Part shown: positions 7,999-16,900 of the stretch, piece after piece
Numbering within the stretch: position 1 is the first letter of the stretch
How the letters are laid out: the number at the start of each line of letters is the position of its first letter
Assembly (NCBI GenBank): GCA_001460835.1
Contig: CYKH01001726.1
Location: 1-24,515, forward strand
DNA from: Bodo saltans
Lineage: Eukaryota > Euglenozoa > Kinetoplastea > Eubodonida > Bodonidae
DNA length: 24,515 nt
Direction: 5' to 3'
Notes under the pieces: model-generated
Databases searched by the model: none
The model's input: only the letters and a program-made list of their open reading frames with translations
Told to the model about the DNA's origin: nothing
Position numbers and translations under genes: made by a program

Positions 7999-10900
7999 GT
8001 GAATACAAGAACACAAACATACGGCTCTAGAACAACATCAAGCTCCTCGTCGAAAGAAGCCACCGAAAGTTTCTCGCGGTCGCGCTCAGCGTCAACATCT
8101 CGTCCATCTATTACGGCCGATGATAGTATCACGCACTCTGCAACCAAGTCACCGTCTGGGGAGCAACCATCAAGCTCCTTGACGAACTCTCCTGGGCTAA
8201 TCTCTTCAACCCGTTCCTTCTCTCAGGAGCCGTCAATGAGTTTTACGCGAAGCCGATCGTCGAGCACAACGCCGTCGCTGTCAGGGGACATTGCATCGTC
8301 TTCGTTCACCGCGTCGAGCACGTCCTCAGAGTCTGCTTCCAAGGACCTTTCCGCATCTGATGGATCTGTTTCTGCAAGCGAAACATTTTCACTGACTCCG
8401 ACTGTGACAGACAGCATCAGCATTGGCTCCCCGACTGTTAGTTATTCCGACACCGTGTTTCCATCGCCTAGCAAGACAACCTCGTACTCAAACTCGATTG
8501 GATCTCAGGCAAAGTCCGTCAGCGGCACATTTTCCATGACGCCCTCGCAATCGCAGGAATATGGCTCCAAGACCGAATCCATGTCGCAATCCCCCACCTG
8601 GACTCTTACGCCATCTGTATCCGAGTCCTCGTCGGCGTCGACCACGCAGTCTCTGTCGCAAGATCTTCCCTCTGCGACGGCATCTGACTCGAGTACGTTG
8701 TCGTTTGGATCAGCCACGAAGGAAATTTCTTCGTCTGTCACGGGTAGCGGCTCGCTTTCAAGAACGGGCGGCTCGAAAGAGCTGTCTCTCTCAAAATCTG
8801 TTACGATTTCCCAAACCACTACAGTGACAACATCCTACTCGCGCTCCGGGAGCAGCTCTCGCACATCATCCCTAAGCGACTCCGTCACGGACTCTCCCTC
8901 GATGGGAAGTCTTTCAAAAGAGGGCTCATTGACGGTGTCGTCGTCATCCGTAGCATCGACCAGTAACACACTGTCGTTGTCGAACTCTCTGACCATGTCA
9001 CCCTCTGATTCTTCTTCGAACTCCTTTAGCGTCACAGACTCACCAACATTTGGCTCCGCAACAAGAGAGCTCACCTCGTCCAAGTCTATGACGCTAAGCA
9101 CTTCCTCCACCCTATCAGCATCACCAACCGATTCATCTAGCAGCACCACAACAGCCTCCACCACCCAGTCCCTCTCATACAGTGCCTCACAAGACGGAAG
9201 TGCATCTCGCACGCTGAGCCGAGGAAGCCCCTCGTCCTCCCAGGAAGCCAGCATCACCAGGTCTGTCACACTCTCTCAATCGATTACGGACTCGACCACA
9301 CTAAGTCGATCTGCCACGCGCTCAGCGACCTTGTCAACCTCCGTGAGCGGCTCCGTGACGGACTCGGACGAGGTGACCGCCTCACATTCACGATCTCACC
9401 GATCCGTGACGCCCTCCATGACGATGAGCCCCTCGAGCAGTGACTCGTCGAGTGTGTCGTTGTCCTTAAGCACTACATCGTCCAATTCGAACGAAGCTAG
9501 TCTCACGCGATCGGCAACGCAGTCATCGTCTGTTTCCTTCTCCCTGACATTGTCCTCGAGCGATGAGCATCCAAGCAATTCACGGTCGGTCACGGCGTCG
9601 CTTTCGCCTGAACCGTCCATGACGCGAACCCCATCACCCACGCCCACCCCGTCTCAAACCTCGTCGCTAACTCTCTCGCCCTCGAAGGAGGCCTCAGTCA
9701 CCTTGTCATCTACGAGAGATGCCTCATCATCTAAAACTCGAACACGGACACGAGTCGCGACCAAGTCCGTTACAAAATCGCCCAGCAAATCACAATCAAG
9801 CACTTTGACGGTTTCCTTATCTGAGGAGTCGAGCATTAGCAAAAGCACAACACTTTCTCAATCCTTCACCCTGTCGTCGTCAACTTCTGACTCGGTTACG
9901 CCGACACCAGAGCACAGCGAATCATTTTCAGGATCTTTGACATTGTCAAACTCCCCGACGTTGACTGCAAGTATCAGTCCCTCTTTCTCGCGTGAACGGT
10001 CTGAATCAAAGTCTGTGACAACCTCGCAGTCCATTTCTGACACGTTTGGGTTCCCCTCTTCCTCCAAAACGGCGTCATTTTCCAAATCTGCGTCGCAGTC
10101 CTCGTCGGTATCAGACTCGCAACAAGTATCAGGATCGCATTCCTCCACCCCAAGCCCATCATCAGAGCAGTCGAAGACGATCCTCACAATCACCATGTCC
10201 CTCTCCCAAACCATTACGATCAGCAACACCGAAGAGCGCACCTTTTCTCTAGACTCCCCGTCCCTATCAGGAACTGTGACATGGTCTCCCAGCACGACAA
10301 CGACCCCAACACCGACGCTTACGGACTCTCCCACGCAAAGTGTGTCTCCTTCGCAGACCCAGACGGTGACGTTGACAGAGTCATTCGGATCGCCGAGCTT
10401 CGAGGTGACGGCTTCAAAGTCGAAAAAATCGCCGACGATGTCCCGAAGTCAGTCTGTCACGTTCTCTGACTCGCCATCGTTCTCGAAAGACCTGTCGATC
10501 TCAGAGTCATATTCGATGAGCAACTCCGTTACCGAGAGTATCTCGAAGGAAGTTACCATCACGACGACAAACTCGATTGGGACAAAGACGCAGTCACCGT
10601 CCAAGTCCGGCCCGTCAAAGTCCCCCTCTCCATCTTTCTCAGAAGATGCGTCTGCCTCCCGTTCTGGGTCGTTCTCGTTGTCTATATCTCAGGAAGCTTC
10701 CATCAGCCTCTCAGACACTCTCTCAGGAAGCCCAAAGTCAAGTTCCTTGGAGGTCTCAGGCTCACGAAGTGGGTCCTCCAGCCTTTCTTCGAGTCCCACA
10801 TTGAGCAGTTCCGCCGAGATTTCGATGTCTTTGGACTCGATCTCTTTATCTGACAGTATGACGAGCTCTTCCACACAGTCCTTATCGACCAGCAGCTCGC

Positions 10901-13900
10901 TTACCCTTTCACAAGAAAATACAGGTACCGATACTCCAACTGTATCCATGTCGGAGTCACGCACCCCTCCGCAGTACCGCACGCCAACAGCATCGGTCAC
11001 AGATATTCCCTCGGATACTCGCTCGAACTCCGCGTCGTACAGCTTAAGCTCATCTCTTTCTCGAGAAGCTTCGTCGTCGTATCGCAGTGGCACACCGTCA
11101 TGGACGCTATCGCCGTCGCCTACCGTCTCGAAATCCGGTGTGACTGTGTCAAGAACGCCATCACCATCGTTGACATTCACATCCACATTGTCAAACTCAG
11201 AAGAAATCTCTGAGTCTGACGATTCGATGTCACTATCCGGGACTTCCTCGCTGACCACCTCAGATTCCTTTGCTATGCCGTCTTCCTCGAAGTCAACGTC
11301 TGCCACATCGTCGGTGACGACCACCCCATCTCGCACAATACCCACCGGCTCGCCCACAGTTCCCTCGATATCAATTCCGGAGTTCACGATGACGAAGCAA
11401 CGACATGGCCACAGTAAAACGGCATCTCGCTTTTCTTCCTCGCGCTCGAATACACACTCCGTGACACTCTCACTGTCTTCGTCGGCGTCGTCTGAACCGT
11501 CGCAAACGGTAAAAACTGTGAGCCCCTCTAGCACACCTTCGTGGGAGGTCTCGTTGTCACGCTCCATCACACCTGACGACACATCATCGCGTACACCTAC
11601 CGACACGTTGAGCTCAGAGCCCTCGGCTTCGCGCTCTCCCACTGTCACACTGTCGCCAACTGATTCGTTGTCGCCGACAAGGTCGCCTTCGCCATCTTCT
11701 GAGGCCTCCTCTTCTCGGACGACAACCGCATCATTTTCGTCGTCGTTGACTATGTCGTGGTCACTCTCGTCGTCGCTGACCACGTCGGCATCATTCACGT
11801 TTGCAACATTGTCCTCGGAGCCAAGTGATTCTAAGTCTCCAACAGCCACGCTGTCACCAACACAGACAGCATCACCTGTCGCGTCTCTTTCAGAGTCACC
11901 GACCGAGACACTTTCCCCAACGCCAACACTAAGCAGCGAGCCATCGAGAACAAAGTCTGCATCTGTGTCCATCTCATTATCCCAAGAGGTTTCTGGAACA
12001 GGCGCATCTCGCAGCCCGTCTCGTTCCTCTTCTAGCACTCTGACGACATCAAGCTCCCTCTCTGCGTCATTGACTCTCTCACAATCGATGACGCAGTCGA
12101 TCACACTAAGCTCCAGTGTCACAAAAGAAAGCTTCACGCAAGAGGGAAGCATTACCAAATCGTACTCGATGAGTTCAAGCATAACAGCGACAATCTCTTT
12201 GAGTAAAACACTTTCTAAAGATGGTCGTTCAGAAACGCGTTCCATGACGTTGTCGGGATCCCCGAGTGACTCCTTTTCAGAGGACCGGTCTCGCACCCGC
12301 TCATCTACTGTCACTGGCACTGTCAGTGATACCACTTCGTTGACCAAGAGCCCGTCGAGCACCAAGACGACGACTATCACCCCTCCGCCAACGCCTACTC
12401 CAACATCTACGTCGTCGCTCTCCGGCACGCCCTCTGCAACGGAATCGAAAGAAGTGAGCGAGTCCCATTCCACGACACCATCATTGACATTTGAAATATC
12501 TGCGACAAAATCACAGACGCTCACCAGCTCTGTTTCCCAAAGCTTTACAGTCTCACTGTCAGCTGATGGGCCCACGCCGACGAAATCAGTAACACCATCG
12601 AGTGAACCGTCACTTTCGAAGAGTCTCACTGGGTCCCCATCACCAACGTTCTCAGCATCCCCTGAGCCGTCGCTAAGCCCATCTGACACGCTATCTCAGT
12701 CACTGACCGCGACAGCGACTGTGACACTCTCTCCCTCTTTAACAGAAGAACGCAGTCGATCTGACGAGACTGCAAGCTCATCAAGAACAAGCAGCATTTC
12801 GCTCACTGCCTCTGCAACGTCGTCTGTCACACTCTCCGCTTCGCTTACGAGACGTTCGCTGACTGTGGACGATTCACGTTCTTCGTCCCTCTCAGCGACC
12901 GCCTCAGCGACATTGACGCCTACACCAACAGAATCCTTCTCCGATGAAGTCTCGTTGTCGAGATCTCCGTCCTTGTCAGTTTCCTCGTCGCCCTTGCCAT
13001 CAGCTTCTGAAACTACCAGTGTGTCGCTGTCAAGCTCCCTTACTTTGTCAAAGGTGACCTCTACCAAAGAATTCTCACTCTCGCATTCGGTCACGATGAC
13101 ATCATCCGCTACGAACTCATCAAGCCCAACGTTCGAACCATCTCCCTCGGAGTCGAACACACCCACTCCAACGATGACATTCTCACGGGATACTTCCGTG
13201 TCGGACTCTGTGACGCTAAGCCGCAGCGGTACTTGGAAGTCGCCCTCGAGTGAACCCTCCGAAACGTCCACTTTGGTGCCAACCTTTTCGTCAACATTCA
13301 GCACCACGCTGTCCCCAACAGACTCTGGAACTCTTACGCTCAGTGCATCTCAGGAACCGTCGCTTTCCGGCACTCACGCAACGCGAACTCCAACACCGAC
13401 AAGCTCTCCGGAGGACACGAGCAGCGTGACAGCAACTCAGCAAATGTCACGTGCAACGCTTACAGATTCACCATCAGACACGTCTAGTGTAACCCCAAGC
13501 GCCTCTGTGACGGGTTCGTACTCTCTCACACGTACCGGGACAGAGGAAGTATCTGAGTCCGAGTCTGTGACAAGCTCCCCGACGGTGTCCGGGTCTCCTT
13601 CTCAGGAAGTGAAATCAAAGTCGTTTACCGACACTGCTACGCCAACCGCGTCTCTCAGTTTCTCGTTGTCGCTCAGTCAGGAGTCTACGTTGTCACTGAC
13701 GCCGAATCTGACTTTTACTCGCTCCAAATCGCCATCTTTTGAGCCCAGTTTGTCAAAGTCTCGCCGCAGCAGCACAAAATCGGCAACATTTTCGTTGCAG
13801 AAAAGCGAGTCCATGACGTTAAGCGACTCCAGCAGCCCATCCCAAGAAGCATCGTCGTCTCTTCTCTCTCCATCCCCATCTGGTTCGAACAGCACAAGCG

Positions 13901-16900
13901 GTAGCCCATCGTGGTCAGGCTCCCTGGTGCTCAAGTTCAATCTCTCAGCATCCGAGACGCCAGCACAGAGCAAATCTGTGACTATCTCTAGCAAACCGAC
14001 GATGTCGAAGTCGCCGTCACTAACAATGTCTCTGAGCCCATCATTTACCATAACGCCTTCAGAAGAAGTTTCCGGCACACAATCTGTGACACCGTCAAGC
14101 TCCATGTCAGGAACGTTTTCTGCTACACCGTCGGAGGAAGTGTCCCTTTCTGCCACTCGCTCTGTGTCGCACACCAAAGGCTCGTTTTCTCCGTCGAGAA
14201 CGCTAACGTTTTCGCTGACGCCAACGTGGAGCGCTGAACCCTCGCTCTCACAGTCACTTACAGACTCCTACTCGCCCTCTAACGAGCACCCCTCCAGCAC
14301 GTTCTCGCAGACTGCCAGCTCTGAGCAGTCACTGTCGGTGGCGTCCAACAGCAAATCAAAGACCTTCTCAGCAACGCAATCACGCACTCCTACGGCTAGT
14401 GGGACGGAAACGAACTCTTTGTCAGAGAGCACGTCTCGATCGCCAACGCAGGAACGTTCTGCTTCTGATTCACCATCCGCAGAGCCTTCGCTTTCCGAAT
14501 CACCAACGAGGGAACAGTCGCTGACAGATTCGGCATCCCCGTCTGACTCCACCAGCCGGAGCCCAACTTCTGAAGTGAGCGCAACAGCCTCTGTCACTCC
14601 GTCGCCCACTGCGTCTGACTCACAGACCACAACAACCTCGTTGACAAAAGAAGCATCTCTCACAGACTCCACATCCCAAGAGCCATCTGAAACGAACTCT
14701 CCGACACTGACGCTGACAACTTCTTTCACGACGACTGCATCGCCCACTACAACAGACTCGTCCACATTCACACAACAATCGTCAGAATCAAAGACCCTTT
14801 CCCCTACCTTTACGACATCATCGTCACTGTCCATGTCGTCTGAAGTGAGCGAGTCCAAGTCCACTAGCACATCGTTTGAACCCTCTCAAACTCGTACCCT
14901 AACGTCTTCTTTCTCCACGTCGCTTTCAAGCTCCTTCACCGCCAGCACGACTGCTACCATCACACCTCCGCCCACTCCTACACCCACATTCACGGACTCC
15001 TATCAAATGAGCGAGACGATGACGTTGACGGAGTCAACAGACTTGACGCTTTCAGGGAGCCTCACTCCAGGGACCCAATCGATCACAGTGACCGACATGC
15101 CCTCTGTATCGTCATCAGACTCGTACTCCTACACAGAAGACCTTTCGGAGTCGCATTCGAATTCCTCCTCACCGTCGGACAGTATCAGCGGAACAACATC
15201 ACTGTCGGAATCTCCGGAGAACACAGGGACCGCGACGATTGTGAGAACCCCAACTCCCACGTCTTCCCCATCGCAAGAATTTAGCGGCAGTTTTCTGACA
15301 CGGAGCATTTCTGGCTCTGACAGCCTTACGTTGTCTTTCGAATCATCTTTTTCGCTATCTGACAGTCCATCGTTGACGTTGTCGAACGAACCAAGCGCCA
15401 CACCGACGGACTCCAACAGTGTCTCCCATGCTTCTGTCCCAGCCAGCGCTTCAAAAACATGTTCTCCGACGAAGTCGCTGTCCGAGGCACAGACGGCAAC
15501 TCCTACTGTACCGACGCACTCACTTGTTGCTACAACAAGCCAAAATGTGCTGCCCTCGAAAACGGGATTTGCGACTGCCACACCAAACAAAACTCGGACG
15601 CATTCACCAGTTCCAACCCCGACTGCTACGACGCTGGCGACACCGTCGCTTACCTTCGGATACCCAAGCTCGTCACATAGTCAGTCAAAGGAATCCACTG
15701 CGACAAGTTCTGTTACCGTCCCCGCAGCGTCTGTGACTTTTTCGCCATCGTTTGCCTCGTCGTCGACCATGACGTTGTCTCAGTCAGCTAGCATTTCAGC
15801 CTCTCGTGAACTGTCGCGTTCTGTGGAAAGCCTTACCATTAGTTCAACGACTTCGTTGACACCTTCGGGCTCCAACTCCACCACTCCCACGCTGACTCAG
15901 TCGCTGACAGTAAGCGCAACGCCGAGCAGCACCTTCACGCCTGACGGCCCAACATTGACCTCGTCGTTGGTTCCGTCACGATCCTGGTCGAAGCCTTCAC
16001 CAACTTCCACTCTCTCTCTGTCTGACACGGAGCTTGCATCTGTGACACATTCACCTTCGGCATCACTGACCACCGAGGTCTCCAGATCCGTTTCCGCCTC
16101 CGTGACGTTCTCGAACTCGCGCTTGACGTTCTCTACTGCCGCCTCCGCAACACGAACAGTAAGCAGCTCACAATCAAGTTCCTTGACACTCACTTTGAGC
16201 ATGTCCGCCGAGGCCCCCACAGAAACGCGGAGTGCCACTTCATCAGATTCCAGCACGCCAACCTTGTCACCGGGGTCCTGGACGAGAGAGTTCTCCGCCA
16301 CATTTTCTCCATCGATGACAAAAGGGGCAAGCAGCACCTTCGTCACCGCATCCCCCTCCTCTAGTGGCACACTCACTTCATCCTCAGAAGGTTCGATTAC
16401 GGCAACCATTGCTCCCACATTTACGTTGACTGTTTCCATGTCCTCGAGTATGTCGATGTCGAGCTCCATCAGCGTATCCGACACAAACATGCCAACCGAA
16501 AGCCGATCGGTGAGTGCGTCGTATACCATCTCACGGACCACGAGCCCGTCGCCTTCTGTGCTCGTGACGTTGACGCGAACGCCACCTCCAACGCCCACAC
16601 CATCTTCAACGCTGACGTGGTCGTCGTCATTCACTGACTCAAGCCTTCCCTCATTGACGGAGTCTCTATCACAAACGCTCTCTGCGGATCCACTGTCGTT
16701 GTCAAAGTCGCAGACAGTGACCTTTTCACGATCGTCGTCAACAACGTTATCCTCGACGAAGGAGCACACCAAAACGCTTAACTCCATTTCTGCGTCGTCA
16801 ACGTCGTCGTTGAGCAGCTCTGGGGAGCATCCTTCCATTAGTGCTACTTACACGGACATCAAGTCACGTTCAATTAGCCCCACCGTAACGCTTGTTTTGT

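Noticed and set aside
10281-10469. Plus-strand frame-3 stretch with a protein-like peptide (FKVEKIADDVPK)
   Set aside because: The main frame here keeps normal stalk composition, so this is a by-product of second-position C in Ser/Thr codons. It also shows how protein-like such shadows can look and lowers trust in the Cys-rich one at 15363-15680.
10689-12689. Minus-strand open frame of 666 codons rich in Asp, Val, Ser and Glu
   Set aside because: It is the mirror of Ser/Thr codons read antisense, where TCN/ACN neighbours become GAN/GTN codons. Similar Asp/Val/Ser frames occur all along the stalk (for example 12696-13307, 15897-16838 and 17442-18047), so it follows from composition.
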